Of a stretch of DNA of 53,259 nt, positions 35,346 through 44,199 are shown in pieces (position 1 is the first letter of the stretch; the number at the start of each line of letters is the position of its first letter). Position numbers and translations under genes: made by a program. The stretch is from JACMLD01 sp039915085 (lineage in GTDB: Bacteria; Bacteroidota; Bacteroidia; Chitinophagales; Chitinophagaceae). The notes below the pieces were generated by a model, which did not search any database, was not told where the DNA came from, and saw nothing but the letters and a program-made list of their open reading frames with translations. The DNA lies in contig JBDSOC010000127.1 of NCBI GenBank assembly GCA_039915085.1, positions 1-53,259 on the forward strand, read 5' to 3'.

Positions 35346-36271
35346 AGGATTTCAATTTTATTGTTTTTTATAATACCCGGCTTATGATTATCTACTCGCT
35401 TTTTAAACTTGGAAATAATCCGGTAAGGCAATACAATTAACACCACAAGTTTAATAATACCCGCCGCTAATAGTAATTTGTTATTACCATAATGCCAGAT
35501 TACCCTTAGTCTACTTTTTAACTGTTCTGGCCTGTTTAAAAAAGAAATCCCTTTTTTGTTAATTTCACAAGTGACTAAAAATTCGTCAATAATAGCTGTC
35601 CTTTTTTTTGAGATAATATCATAAAACAGGCCATAATCTTCAGCATGCGGGTAATTGTATGGGTACCGGTAAGTGTGAAGGGCAGAAACGCGCCACATAA
35701 CAGTAGGGTGGACGAATACATTTCTGAAATACATACTGCGTTCAATTAATTTGTGTTCTGTTGGGGTAATGTATTGATAGGTATAGCCTGTTCGTATATC
35801 CTTAAAATAGCACCAGGTTCCCAGCAAATCTATGTGGGGATTGTCTTCCAGGAAAGAAATCTGCCTGTAAAATCTTTGAGGTTGGCAGATATCACCACAA
35901 TCCAATCTGGCAATGAAGCGAACGGCATAATTAGCATAAATAAATTCAAGGCCTTTATTGAGCGCTGTGCTGATGCCGTGGTTACTTTTTAAACTTATAA
36001 TTTGAAGATTAACATAAAAAGGTATATGCTGATACAATCTGCGCCTGGTAACAGCTACAGAACTTCCGTCATCCACTACGAGCACAAGAAAGCGATGGCG
36101 ATCATATTTGATACTGTTAATGGATTGAACCAGGCCTCCAAAATTGTTGTAACAGGGCATTAATATGCAGATATCAACCGGGGAATGCAGGTCATTACCC
36201 TTATCTGAAATTAATGGATCAATTTTTGGGTAAAAATTTACTGATTGTGTGACAAAATTCTCTTCACTCAT
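35342..36271 (-). CDS. glycosyltransferase family 2
   Basis: The 309-residue protein has the GT2 core: CILMPCYNNF (32-41), FLVLVVDDGSS (64-74) and FIARLDCGD (118-126) in the place of the DXD motif, with DCGD rather than DADD. HAEDYGLFYD (near 223-232) supplies the catalytic ED. A hydrophobic segment near 265-285 may anchor it at the membrane. It is the first gene of a three-gene minus-strand unit (GT2, GT4, coiled coil) and diverges from the next GT2 gene. Confidence 0.92.
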   Translation of the reverse strand: MSEENFVTQSVNFYPKIDPLISDKGNDLHSPVDICILMPCYNNFGGLVQSINSIKYDRHRFLVLVVDDGSSVAVTRRRLYQHIPFYVNLQIISLKSNHGISTALNKGLEFIYANYAVRFIARLDCGDICQPQRFYRQISFLEDNPHIDLLGTWCYFKDIRTGYTYQYITPTEHKLIERSMYFRNVFVHPTVMWRVSALHTYRYPYNYPHAEDYGLFYDIISKKRTAIIDEFLVTCEINKKGISFLNRPEQLKSRLRVIWHYGNNKLLLAAGIIKLVVLIVLPYRIISKFKKRVDNHKPGIIKNNKIEIL

Positions 36272-36433
36272 TTTCGTTTTTTTTGATTAGGACCGGCAAA
36301 AAACCCGTTTTTAAACATTATGTTCTTATGTGCAAAAAAATTGCCAATCTTTTTATAATGTAGAATGAGAATTGCTATCAGGTAAGAAATCTTTATTTAT
36401 TTTTCTTTTTTAGTACACTATATTCCAGATAAT

Positions 36434-37279
36434 ATGAATTTAATTTCTGCAGTTATTATCACATATAATGAGGAAAAGAATATTGCCCGGTGCCTGGATT
36501 CAATAAGGATGGTAGCTGATGAAATTATTGTGCTGGATGGATATTCCTCGGACAGAACAGTAGAAATTGCCAGAAGCAAAGGGGCAAATGTTAAGCAGGG
36601 ATATTTTCTGGGTTATATTCAGCAAAAAAATTCAGCCATTTCTCTTGCTTCCAATGATTATATTCTTAGCCTTGATGCAGATGAGGCATTGGATGAAAAC
36701 CTGGTTAATTGTATTCTTGATGAAAAAAAGAATTTTGCCGCTGATGCGTATTATATGAGCCGCTGTACTAATTATTGCGGGAAATTTATACGCCGGGGAA
36801 CATGGTATCCTGATAAAAAAATCCGGCTTTTTGACAGGCGTGTGGCCGCTTGGGGAGGCACCAATCTTCATGAAAAAATAGATTTCCATAGGGAAAGCAG
36901 AAGAATTGGTTATCTGAAGGGCGATATTTTACATTATTCTTTCCCTACCATTCAAACGCACCTGGAAAAAAATGATAAATACAGTTCTATCGCTGCACAG
37001 ACATTGTATTCAAAAGGGAAAAAGAGCTCATGGTTTAAAATATTAATAAATCCTTTCTGGGCGTTTATTCATGGGTTTATTATCAGGCTTGGCTTTCTTG
37101 ATGGATTTCACGGATTTGTTATTTCTATTAATACAGCGCATGCCACCTTCCTTAAATATACCAAGCTTTATGAGTTACAGCATACGCCACAAGTAAAAAC
37201 GCAGTCCAGGTCTAACCGCTCAAATAACATACTGTTAACTGATCAGGTAAACACAAATCAAAATAAGATCACGCCTTAA
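36434..37279 (+). CDS. glycosyltransferase family 2 (WaaE/KdtX-like)
   Basis: This 281-residue protein matches the short GT2 group that includes lipopolysaccharide core beta-1,4-glucosyltransferases: AVIITYNEEKNIARCLDSI (6-24), EIIVLDGYSSDRT (31-43) and SLDADEAL (76-83), followed by an ARG/TRP-rich FIRRGTWYPDKKIRLFDR region (near 117-134) and a Leu/Trp amphipathic C-terminus. It may build a core or primer part of the glycan. It stands alone on the plus strand and marks the right edge of the glycan locus. The donor sugar is not known. Confidence 0.9.
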   Translation: MNLISAVIITYNEEKNIARCLDSIRMVADEIIVLDGYSSDRTVEIARSKGANVKQGYFLGYIQQKNSAISLASNDYILSLDADEALDENLVNCILDEKKNFAADAYYMSRCTNYCGKFIRRGTWYPDKKIRLFDRRVAAWGGTNLHEKIDFHRESRRIGYLKGDILHYSFPTIQTHLEKNDKYSSIAAQTLYSKGKKSSWFKILINPFWAFIHGFIIRLGFLDGFHGFVISINTAHATFLKYTKLYELQHTPQVKTQSRSNRSNNILLTDQVNTNQNKITP

Positions 37280-37464
37280 CAAACAATAGCTGATATTCAT
37301 ATTTGCCATTTTACTTAAACCGGTTGCTGTTATATTCACTGACATTAAAAATTGATTAATTCGGTACATGCCTCATTTTTCCTTCATTCGCATAAGTTGT
37401 TTTCATTTCTTTATCTGCCCAGGCTTATTAAAATTTTATAGAAAAGAAATTTTACTTTTATGCT

Positions 37465-38586
37465 ATGCAAACCATCTCCAAATATTTCTGCAAACCAGTA
37501 AATGGACTAATTGTATTTTTTCTTTTTGTTAACATTTTAGCCTCAGAAGCGCAACCATTACAACGATTGCTTTATGTAACTGAACCGGGCATACGTAATT
37601 ATCTTGAGTATGGCGGGCATGGCATTGTAGTATATGACATCGGTGAAGATTACAAACTGCTTAAAAGAATCCCTACGGGAGGGTATGACAGTTCCCGGCA
37701 GCCTTCCAACGTAAAAGGTGTTTGTGTAAGTTTGGCAACCCAGTGCATATATGTAAGTACCATTCCGTCCCTTATGTGTATCAGTTTACAATCTGAAAAA
37801 ATATTGTGGGAGAAAACATACGCCAAAGGCTGTGATCGTATGGCTATTTCAAATGATGGATTAACTATTTTTCAACCATCTTTTGAAAACGACAGGTGGT
37901 ATATAATTGATGCCAGGACTGGTAAATTGAAAGATCAGATTGTGCTTAATTCTAAATCTCATAATACTGTTTTTGGGTTTAATGGCAAAGAAGTATACAT
38001 GGAAGGGTTGGCTTCTAAACTGCTGACAGTAGTTAATCCTTTGAACCCTTCAGAACAAAGAACGATAGGTCCCTTTACAAATATGATCAGGCCTTTTACT
38101 ATCAATGGAAAGCAGACACTTGTATTTGCTAATGTAAACGAACTGCTGGGCTTTGAGATAGGTGATTTAAAAAGTGGAAAAATGATATACCGTGTTGAAG
38201 TAAAAGGGTTTCAAAAAGGTGCCATTAAACGGCATGGATGCCCCAGTCATGGTATTGCGCTTACCCCGGATGAAAAAGAATTATGGGTGGCAGATGGCGC
38301 TAACCAGATGCTGCATGTTTTTGATGCCACAATGATGCCCCCTGTACAGAAATCCAGTATTGCATTGCGCGACCAGCCGGGCTGGATTACATTTAGTCTT
38401 GATGGGAAATATGCGTTTTCCAGTACAGGGGAAGTAATAGATGCGGCCTCTAAGAAAATAATAAAAAGCCTGGCCGATGAAAAAGACGGTATCGTTCAAA
38501 GTGAAAAAATGGTAGAAATTCATTTTAAAAATGGTAAAGCAATTGCCAAAGGAGATCAGTTTGGATTGGGCAGGGTGATGAAATAA
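37465..38586 (+). CDS. exported YncE-like beta-propeller protein
   Basis: The 373-residue protein begins with a signal peptide (cleaved near ASEAQ, residue 30). It has repeated beta-propeller blades of the YncE/lactonase/YVTN type, for example YVTEPG, IYVSTIPS, GIALTPDEKELWVADGAN near 271-288 and GWITFSLDGKYAFSS near 308-322. No enzyme motif is evident; such proteins bind ligands or act in quinoprotein-linked pathways. It is followed 77 bp downstream by a second secreted propeller-type protein in the same direction, so they may be co-expressed. Confidence 0.85.
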   Translation: MQTISKYFCKPVNGLIVFFLFVNILASEAQPLQRLLYVTEPGIRNYLEYGGHGIVVYDIGEDYKLLKRIPTGGYDSSRQPSNVKGVCVSLATQCIYVSTIPSLMCISLQSEKILWEKTYAKGCDRMAISNDGLTIFQPSFENDRWYIIDARTGKLKDQIVLNSKSHNTVFGFNGKEVYMEGLASKLLTVVNPLNPSEQRTIGPFTNMIRPFTINGKQTLVFANVNELLGFEIGDLKSGKMIYRVEVKGFQKGAIKRHGCPSHGIALTPDEKELWVADGANQMLHVFDATMMPPVQKSSIALRDQPGWITFSLDGKYAFSSTGEVIDAASKKIIKSLADEKDGIVQSEKMVEIHFKNGKAIAKGDQFGLGRVMK

Positions 38587-38663
38587 TTGTTTTTTAGTAG
38601 TTTAGTTGCGCTGGCTTATTTGCCGGCATAGTAGTTTACCAATAGTTCATAAATCTTCACATC

Positions 38664-39854
38664 ATGCTGCCTGCAATAAAATTTTATACTGGTTATTTAT
38701 TGTTTATAACAGCAGCTGCTTTGCCGTGCCTTCCCATGGCTGCCCAAACCCGGGATAAATCTGCAGTTGATCTGCATTTTAAAAAGAATACCATAACCAA
38801 TGATTTTATTTCAGAGGGTGTAACCGTTGCTGATGTTAACAATGATGGGAAAACAGATATTATAGCCGGTGCTTATTGGTTTGAAGGACCTGCATGGAAA
38901 AAACATGAAATTACAAAACCGAAACATTATTCTCCTGCTACTGAATTCAGCAATTCCTTTTTAAATTTTAGTATTGATGTAAACCAGGATGGCTGGATTG
39001 ATGAAATCCGCATCAGTTTACCCGGAGAAGAAGCTGTGTGGTACGAAAACCCGGGAAATAAACCCGGCTACTGGAAGATGTATACCATTTTTACCAACGC
39101 AGGTAATGAATCGCCTGCCTTTGTGGATGTTGATGGGGATGGAAGAGCAGACATACTTTGTAATGATCCGGTGGCGAAAGAAATGATCTGGTTAAAATCG
39201 CCTGCTGCAAAAGGCGATACGCTATGGCAAAGATATGTAATAGCCAAAGGCGATACCGGTACCGGGCGGTATACACACGGACTCGGATTAATTGATATGA
39301 ATGCCGATGGGAAAAAAGATGTTGTAATAACCAAGGGTTGGTGGGAGAGTCCGGAAGACCCAACAAAACCAAACTGGTTATTTCATCCCGCAGATTTAGG
39401 TGAAGACTGTTCACAGATATATGCGCTGGATACACATGGGAATGGCAGCCAGGATTTGATAAGCGCCTCTGCACATAATTATGGTATATGGTGGCATGAA
39501 AAAACAAGCGATGAAAAAGGAAACATTGCCTGGAAGCACCATACTATTTTTAATTCCTTTTCACAGACACACGGTCTTGCCATGGCTGATGTTAACGGGG
39601 ACGGGCAACCGGATCTGGTTACCGGCAAACGTTATTTTGCGCATAATGGAAAAGATCCCGGCGCGCTGGAACCAAGCGTACTCTACTGGTTTGAATTCAA
39701 GCCGGGAAAAACGCCTGTGTGGGTTCCTCACCAGGTAGATGATAATTCGGGTGTGGGCTTGCAGGTAATAGTACAGGATATTAACAAGGATGGACTGCCA
39801 GATATCGTAGTTGCCAATAAAAATGGCATATTCTTTTTTGAAAGGATGAAGTGA
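38664..39854 (+). CDS. secreted FG-GAP/VCBS repeat protein
   Basis: The 396-residue protein has a signal peptide (cleaved after MAAQ, near 28). Seven repeats each carry a calcium-loop motif of the DxDxDG type, with first Asp at residues 57, 105, 155, 211, 256, 309 and 372 (for example DVNNDGKTD and DINKDGLPD). Seven blades fit a seven-bladed integrin-like propeller. The family is common in Bacteroidota and Planctomycetes secreted proteins that bind sugars or other proteins. No catalytic domain is attached. Its partner is probably the propeller encoded just upstream. Confidence 0.9.
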   Translation: MLPAIKFYTGYLLFITAAALPCLPMAAQTRDKSAVDLHFKKNTITNDFISEGVTVADVNNDGKTDIIAGAYWFEGPAWKKHEITKPKHYSPATEFSNSFLNFSIDVNQDGWIDEIRISLPGEEAVWYENPGNKPGYWKMYTIFTNAGNESPAFVDVDGDGRADILCNDPVAKEMIWLKSPAAKGDTLWQRYVIAKGDTGTGRYTHGLGLIDMNADGKKDVVITKGWWESPEDPTKPNWLFHPADLGEDCSQIYALDTHGNGSQDLISASAHNYGIWWHEKTSDEKGNIAWKHHTIFNSFSQTHGLAMADVNGDGQPDLVTGKRYFAHNGKDPGALEPSVLYWFEFKPGKTPVWVPHQVDDNSGVGLQVIVQDINKDGLPDIVVANKNGIFFFERMK

Positions 39855-39993
39855 GTCATAAAATGGAAAAAATGTTAATGGTATGTTACTGGATGGTAAT
39901 GTGCCAATCCATATCGTTAAAAAAAAACTAAAGCAATAGTTTTCACGATATAGAAACAAACCATTTTTTATATACAAACGTATTTTAACGCAT

Positions 39994-41463
39994 ATGAAAA
40001 GCAGCCTGTATTTGTCCATCGTTATTCTTTTTTTCTTATCAGGGTCTTCCTGCAAAAAAAATGATACAGCGTTGACGCCACCCAATACTGATCCACTTAC
40101 TGCAGCAGCCAAATTAGATTTGCTGAGAGATTCAGTTTACCTCTATAGCAAAGAAGTCTATCTCTGGCATGAAGTAATACCGTCTTACGCCATTTTTAAT
40201 CCCCGTCAGTATGCTGGTTCTACCGAATTGACAGCTGCTCAAAATGAAATGGCTGGTATAAGGGCATTGCAGCCGCAGGATAATAAACACAGCTATAGTT
40301 TTATAACAACTCAGGCCGGATCAGACGCGATACAAACCGGGGGAAATACAGATTATGGGTTTTTTATAAAATCCGCATCCATAGATAAAGCTTTGCCCAA
40401 TGATTCAGTTCATTGGTATGTGGAATATATATACAAAAATTCTCCTTCAGGAATTGCAGGTATACAAAGGGGCTGGTATATAAGTAAAATAAACAATATA
40501 GCTATTGGTATTGATAATGCAAGTATCGCCATATTAAATGACGTTTTTTTTGGCACTGCTTCAAATTCCGCCACCTTTACATTTACAAAAACGGATGGAA
40601 GTGCTGTTGATCTGAACCTTGCAAAAGGAAGTTACACGGCCAATTCAGTATTGTATACGGATGTAATTACGGATGGTGCCAGGAAAACCGGTTACCTTGT
40701 TTTTAACCAGTTTTTTGGTACAACATCACAAACAGAATTGACCACGGCTTTTACTGATTTTGCAGCAAAAGGTGTTAATGAACTGGTGGTTGATCTCCGT
40801 TATAATCATGGTGGCTCCACAGATACACAAAACGCACTGGCCAACCTGATTGCTCCTTCATCTGCAAACGGTAAAACCATGTACACTTATATTTTCAATG
40901 ATTCTTTAACCGCAGGTAAATTTCCGTTGTTAAAAAGAAAAGCAGGTTTTACAAATGTGTCTTTTCTGGCTGCTCAAAATACAGTTAACTATAAAAAAAC
41001 AGGAAGTGTTGGTTTGAGCAGGGTGTTATTTATTGTAACCAGCGAAACAGCTTCTGCCAGTGAGCTGTTGATTAATAATCTGCGCCCTTATATGGATGTT
41101 AAGCTGGTAGGGGATACGACCTATGGTAAACCTGTTGGATTTTTTCCTATTCCGGTATTCAATTATGCAATGTATCCGATATCATTTAAAACGGTAAACA
41201 GTGCAGGCAGTGCTGAATACTATGATGGATTTGCCCCGGATAAGTTAACACCAGACGGGGTAAACAAAAGCTGGGGCGATGCAAATGAACCTTCGCTTGC
41301 AGCTGCATTGCATTATATCAGTAATGGTTCATTCGCAAGGATGTCTTCTGCAGATGAAGTGCAAAACAGGCGGTTATTGACTGTGCAAAAACAATATCAG
41401 CCAGTAAACAGTAAACTTTATGATAATAAGTTTACCGGTATGTTTACCGGCAATGTGCATTAA
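39994..41463 (+). CDS. S41 family C-terminal-processing-type peptidase lipoprotein
   Basis: This 489-residue protein has a lipoprotein signal with Cys20 (SGSSC). A PDZ-like segment lies near 145-205 (SPSGIAGIQRGWYISKINN). The S41 protease core (about 230-400) follows with VDLRYNHGGS (267-276), the nucleophile in ETASASE (Ser354) and the general-base Lys in TYGKPVG (Lys379). The 25-residue Ser-Lys spacing is that of the Tsp/CtpA dyad. It should cleave C-termini of exported proteins in the periplasm or at the outer membrane. The gene is followed by a strong terminator and stands alone. Confidence 0.93.
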   Translation: MKSSLYLSIVILFFLSGSSCKKNDTALTPPNTDPLTAAAKLDLLRDSVYLYSKEVYLWHEVIPSYAIFNPRQYAGSTELTAAQNEMAGIRALQPQDNKHSYSFITTQAGSDAIQTGGNTDYGFFIKSASIDKALPNDSVHWYVEYIYKNSPSGIAGIQRGWYISKINNIAIGIDNASIAILNDVFFGTASNSATFTFTKTDGSAVDLNLAKGSYTANSVLYTDVITDGARKTGYLVFNQFFGTTSQTELTTAFTDFAAKGVNELVVDLRYNHGGSTDTQNALANLIAPSSANGKTMYTYIFNDSLTAGKFPLLKRKAGFTNVSFLAAQNTVNYKKTGSVGLSRVLFIVTSETASASELLINNLRPYMDVKLVGDTTYGKPVGFFPIPVFNYAMYPISFKTVNSAGSAEYYDGFAPDKLTPDGVNKSWGDANEPSLAAALHYISNGSFARMSSADEVQNRRLLTVQKQYQPVNSKLYDNKFTGMFTGNVH

Positions 41464-41494
41464 ATAAAAAATAAGGTAATGGTGCTAAAAAAAG

Positions 41495-41522
41495 AAAGAG
41501 AAACCCGGAAGTTTCTCTTTTT
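41495..41522 (+). terminator. bidirectional terminator between convergent genes
   Basis: The arms AAAGAGAAAC (41495-41504) and GTTTCTCTTT (41511-41520) form a perfect 10-bp stem with a 6-nt loop. Downstream T-runs exist on both strands (TTTTTATTTT on plus, TTTCTTTTTTT on minus). It should end both the S41 peptidase gene and the convergent small gene. Confidence 0.8.
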
Positions 41523-41532
41523 ATTTTATGTC

Positions 41533-41787
41533 TTATTGATATTTGCGTTTGCTGCTGGTATTCTTTTTCTTTACAGGGGTTGTTTCAGGAACGATACCTG
41601 CATTTTCTAACTTATTGTTTAACAAACTTTGCTGTTGTATTTTTTTCCAATAAAGATTGTCTGTTTGTTCACTGCTGCTGCTGATCTGTTTTATCGCACC
41701 ACGTTTTGTGCTATCCTGTGCATAACTGTTTGCGCCATTTAAAAAAAATGCCACGATGAAGCCTACAATTAACAACATTTTTTTCAT
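41533..41787 (-). CDS. small exported protein of unknown function
   Basis: The 84-residue protein has a signal peptide (MKKMLLIVGFIVAFFLNGANSYAQ; cleavage expected after residue 24, shown in two parts here as MKKMLLIVGFIVAFF and LNGANSYAQ). The mature 60 residues are hydrophilic and Lys/Thr/Ser-rich, probably disordered, ending in a KKKNTSSKRKYQ basic tail. No family is recognised. It converges on the S41 peptidase gene and shares its terminator. Confidence 0.6.
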   Translation of the reverse strand: MKKMLLIVGFIVAFFLNGANSYAQDSTKRGAIKQISSSSEQTDNLYWKKIQQQSLLNNKLENAGIVPETTPVKKKNTSSKRKYQ

Positions 41788-41851
41788 GACTGTAAGATAG
41801 AATTTTTAGGATTGGGTTTAACAATGGGAATGTTAAATACCAGCGGGCATA

Positions 41852-42060
41852 ATGATGAAGCGCAAACAAAAAATATCCGCATTGATCGTAAAATCTGACC
41901 AGATGAATCTTGATCCCGTGGCCTGGTTGTAACCGCAAAAGGAAATGAAGTTGATCCTGTCTCAGGTTTTTACCCCACAGGCTTCAGCACATTGTTCGCT
42001 GATGCTTTACTGAGCATAAAATTGGCTAAAAATGAAATGATGGCAATTACAAATTTCTGA
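41852..42060 (+). pseudogene. possible frameshifted small gene
   Basis: An ATG at 41852 opens a 26-codon frame (MMKRKQKISALIVKSD...) that stops at 41930-41932. In the frame one base earlier, a further protein-like stretch (GLVVTAKGNEVDPVSGFY, then PTGFSTLFADALLSIKL) continues from about 41914 to a stop at 42058-42060. Together they would encode about 67 residues. No family is recognised. It may be a decayed gene, a programmed or sequencing frameshift, or chance. Confidence 0.3.
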
Positions 42061-42174
42061 AAGCGTGGGAAAATTGATCTGTTTAAACAGTATTTACTGG
42101 CGGATTGCAAAGCCATAGTAATAATTTTTATTTTATAATTATATACTTCCGTAATTTCCATTTTAAATTAATAT

Positions 42175-42975
42175 ATGAAACGACGTTCGTTTGTAAAAGC
42201 TTCTATACTCAGCACATCATTAAGCAGTATTATTCCAATGACAAGCCATGCAACTACAAAGGATAATAGTAAAAAACCAAAGCGTGAATTTTATGAATTA
42301 AGGGTCTATACGCTTAAAAGCCCCGAACAGGAAAAAATAACGGAAGAATATTTTGAAAAGGCGGCTATACCTGCATTGAACCGTTTGGGCGTTAAGAGCA
42401 TTGGTGTTTTTAAAGAGTTAAAGCCGGCCGGGCAAATTAAAATATATGTACTTATTCCATTTCAATCAATGGATGATTTTTTGCAGGCAGACGAAAAATT
42501 ATTTCGTGATGCTGTTTATAAAGAGAAGGGAGCTGCCTATCTGAATGCACCGGCAACAGAACCTGCTTACGAACGCATTGAGAGTTCCCTGCTTTTTGCC
42601 TTTGCAAATATGCCTGAAATCGCAGTACCGGAAAGGAAATCGCGCATTTTTGAGTTGCGCCGTTACGAAAGTGCCAGTGAACTGGCAGGCAAAACAAAAA
42701 TAAAAGTGTTTAATGATGCAGGTGAAATAGATATTTTTAAAAGCGTTGGTCTTAACCCCGTATTTTTTGGCGAAACACTGATTGGCGGCTTACGTCCTAA
42801 CCTGACTTATATGCTTACCTATGATGATATGGCAGCGCATGACCAGGCATGGAAGGCTTTTGGCAATAATCCTAAATGGAAAGAAATTAAAGCAGTGCCT
42901 GAATATGCAGATGCAAAAATAGTCTCTCATATTTCTGCCACGTTTCTTATTCCGGTTGCATGCTCGCAGATTTAA
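42175..42975 (+). CDS. exported NIPSNAP domain protein
   Basis: This 266-residue protein carries a twin-arginine-like signal (KRRSFVKAS, residues 2-10; hydrophobic segment to about 26). Two NIPSNAP domains follow, near 36-140 and 158-260, each starting with an aromatic-rich ELRVYTLKS or ELRRYES strand. NIPSNAP proteins have a ferredoxin-like fold and bind small ligands; in Bacteroidota such exported members often lie near carbohydrate genes. The two domains are a tandem repeat within one chain. No enzyme activity is proposed. Confidence 0.88.
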   Translation: MKRRSFVKASILSTSLSSIIPMTSHATTKDNSKKPKREFYELRVYTLKSPEQEKITEEYFEKAAIPALNRLGVKSIGVFKELKPAGQIKIYVLIPFQSMDDFLQADEKLFRDAVYKEKGAAYLNAPATEPAYERIESSLLFAFANMPEIAVPERKSRIFELRRYESASELAGKTKIKVFNDAGEIDIFKSVGLNPVFFGETLIGGLRPNLTYMLTYDDMAAHDQAWKAFGNNPKWKEIKAVPEYADAKIVSHISATFLIPVACSQI

Positions 42976-43021
42976 TACAGGGGTTGCGGCTGGTTGTTAT
43001 AAAGGTATTCCAACGCACTAA

Positions 43022-43059
43022 ATGATTGTTTCAATGATTTATGATTGTTTCAATGATTT
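43022..43059. repeat. perfect 19-bp tandem duplication at the receiver gene's 3' end
   Basis: The 19-base unit ATGATTGTTTCAATGATTT occurs twice in direct succession (43022-43040 and 43041-43059). The second copy covers the final codons of the receiver gene and the first copy contains its stop region, so the duplication has probably reset the C-terminus. Recent slippage or strand repair is likely. Confidence 0.85.
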
Positions 43060-43408
43060 CAGCTATTTGTTCAAACTCTTTGGTCTTATCAATAAAATAA
43101 TCTGCTCCCAGTCTCATACAAAGTTTGCGGTAATATTCATTTGCCTGGTTGGTTATCATTATTACCCTGGTGGATGGGTTGTTTTCTTTAGTGATACGTA
43201 GTATATCTATGCCACTTTTATCGGGCAGGTTAATATCCAGTAATAAAATATTGGGTTCAGTGTCTGTGATCAATTGAACTGCTTCTGAATAGTTACCGGC
43301 TTTTTTTATCCATTCCAGGTTCTCCAGTTCATTCAGCATATCAATTAAACGCTTAACTATCAAAGGCGAATCATCAACAATCAGTATCGTCTTTTTTCCA
43401 GTTTCCAT
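43031..43408 (-). CDS. stand-alone response regulator receiver
   Basis: The 125-residue protein is a single CheY-like receiver. It has D12-D13 (IVDDSP), the phospho-acceptor D58 (LLLDINLP), the switch Thr in MITNQ and the Lys in FIDKTKEF. No output domain is present. The gene lies downstream of the LuxR-type regulator and the PAS kinase on the same strand, with a 143-bp gap that holds a palindrome. It is a candidate phospho-relay partner for that kinase. The stop sits inside a 19-bp tandem duplication. Confidence 0.88.
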   Translation of the reverse strand: METGKKTILIVDDSPLIVKRLIDMLNELENLEWIKKAGNYSEAVQLITDTEPNILLLDINLPDKSGIDILRITKENNPSTRVIMITNQANEYYRKLCMRLGADYFIDKTKEFEQIAEIIETIINH

Positions 43409-43507
43409 TGAATGGTTTGTATTGTAAAACTAATGCAGCACAAGCTGGCAGGGGGTAGCTTAGCAGTGATATACTGGTAGTTAGAACCACAGATTTTTGT
43501 AGAATAT

Positions 43508-43525
43508 CAACTACTCCTGTAGTTG
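43508..43525. promoter_or_regulatory. perfect palindrome, possible operator
   Basis: CAACTAC-TCCT-GTAGTTG is a perfect 7-bp inverted repeat with a 4-base spacer. It lies about 100 bp upstream of the receiver gene start and 27 bp after the LuxR-type regulator's stop. Palindromes of this size suit dimeric NarL/FixJ regulators, so the neighbouring regulator may bind here. It could also be a small RNA hairpin; no T-run follows. Confidence 0.4.
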
Positions 43526-43551
43526 GAAAGCAAGATTTTAGCAAACGGTGG

Positions 43552-44181
43552 CTATATGATCTTATTTTCAATGGCGTACAGTGTAAGAGAAGTATTGTTT
43601 TTCAAATTCATTTTTGCCATAATGCGGGCCCGGTAGGTACTGACCGTAGTACTGCTTAATGATAATATTTCTGCAATCTGGCCTACGGAATTGCCGGATG
43701 CAATCAGTTTTAGTACATCAAACTCCCTGTCTGAAAGATATTCATGCGGTAATTTATCTCCGTCTTTGTCAAGTGACACAGCTAGTTTTTCTGCAACAGA
43801 CGGAGAAATGTATTTTCTTCCTGATAAAACACGATGTACAGCATTTACGAGTTCTTCAGACGCCATGTCTTTATTGAGGTAACCAGCGGCCCCTGCTTTC
43901 AGCACACGAAGTGCGTATTGTTCTTCGGGATGTACACTTAAAATAAGTACAGGTAATTTAGGGTAGTGCTGTTTAATTTGCTGCAGGGCATCAAGACCGC
44001 TTCTGCCTGGCATAGACAAGTCGGTAATAATAACGTCCCATGTTCCGCCTATCACTTTTTTTACCAGGGTTTCCGCATCTCCCACTTCTTCTATATGTAC
44101 GGATTTAAATTCTTCCATAAGGATTTGTTTAAGACCCTTTCGTACAACTGTATGGTCATCTGCAATTAAAATTCTAATCAT
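43552..44181 (-). CDS. NarL/FixJ-family response regulator
   Basis: From the ATG at 44181 the protein is 209 residues; an upstream in-frame TTG would add three. The receiver domain has D8-D9 and phospho-acceptor D54 (IITDLSMPG), with Lys in the expected place (LKAGAAGYLNKD). The C-terminal LuxR-type helix-turn-helix (about 145-205) shows LSDREFDVLKLIASG and STTVSTYRARIMAKMNL. It follows the large PAS kinase by 18 bp and is surely its partner. It should activate transcription when phosphorylated; targets are unknown. Confidence 0.95.
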   Translation of the reverse strand: MIRILIADDHTVVRKGLKQILMEEFKSVHIEEVGDAETLVKKVIGGTWDVIITDLSMPGRSGLDALQQIKQHYPKLPVLILSVHPEEQYALRVLKAGAAGYLNKDMASEELVNAVHRVLSGRKYISPSVAEKLAVSLDKDGDKLPHEYLSDREFDVLKLIASGNSVGQIAEILSLSSTTVSTYRARIMAKMNLKNNTSLTLYAIENKII

Positions 44182-44199
44182 AGAAAACAAATATAGTGT

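Noticed and set aside
41970..42161. A 63-codon minus-strand reading frame
   Set aside because: The plus strand has a more protein-like frame in the same place and this one has no motif.
43440..43540. A tRNA-like arrangement of short stems between the two regulators
   Set aside because: The stems do not form acceptor, D, anticodon and T arms with the right spacing; only the palindrome at 43508 is firm.
44182..44190. TTG start for the NarL/FixJ regulator three codons upstream
   Set aside because: The ATG at 44181 gives the family-typical start MIRILIADDHT; the TTG adds nothing.
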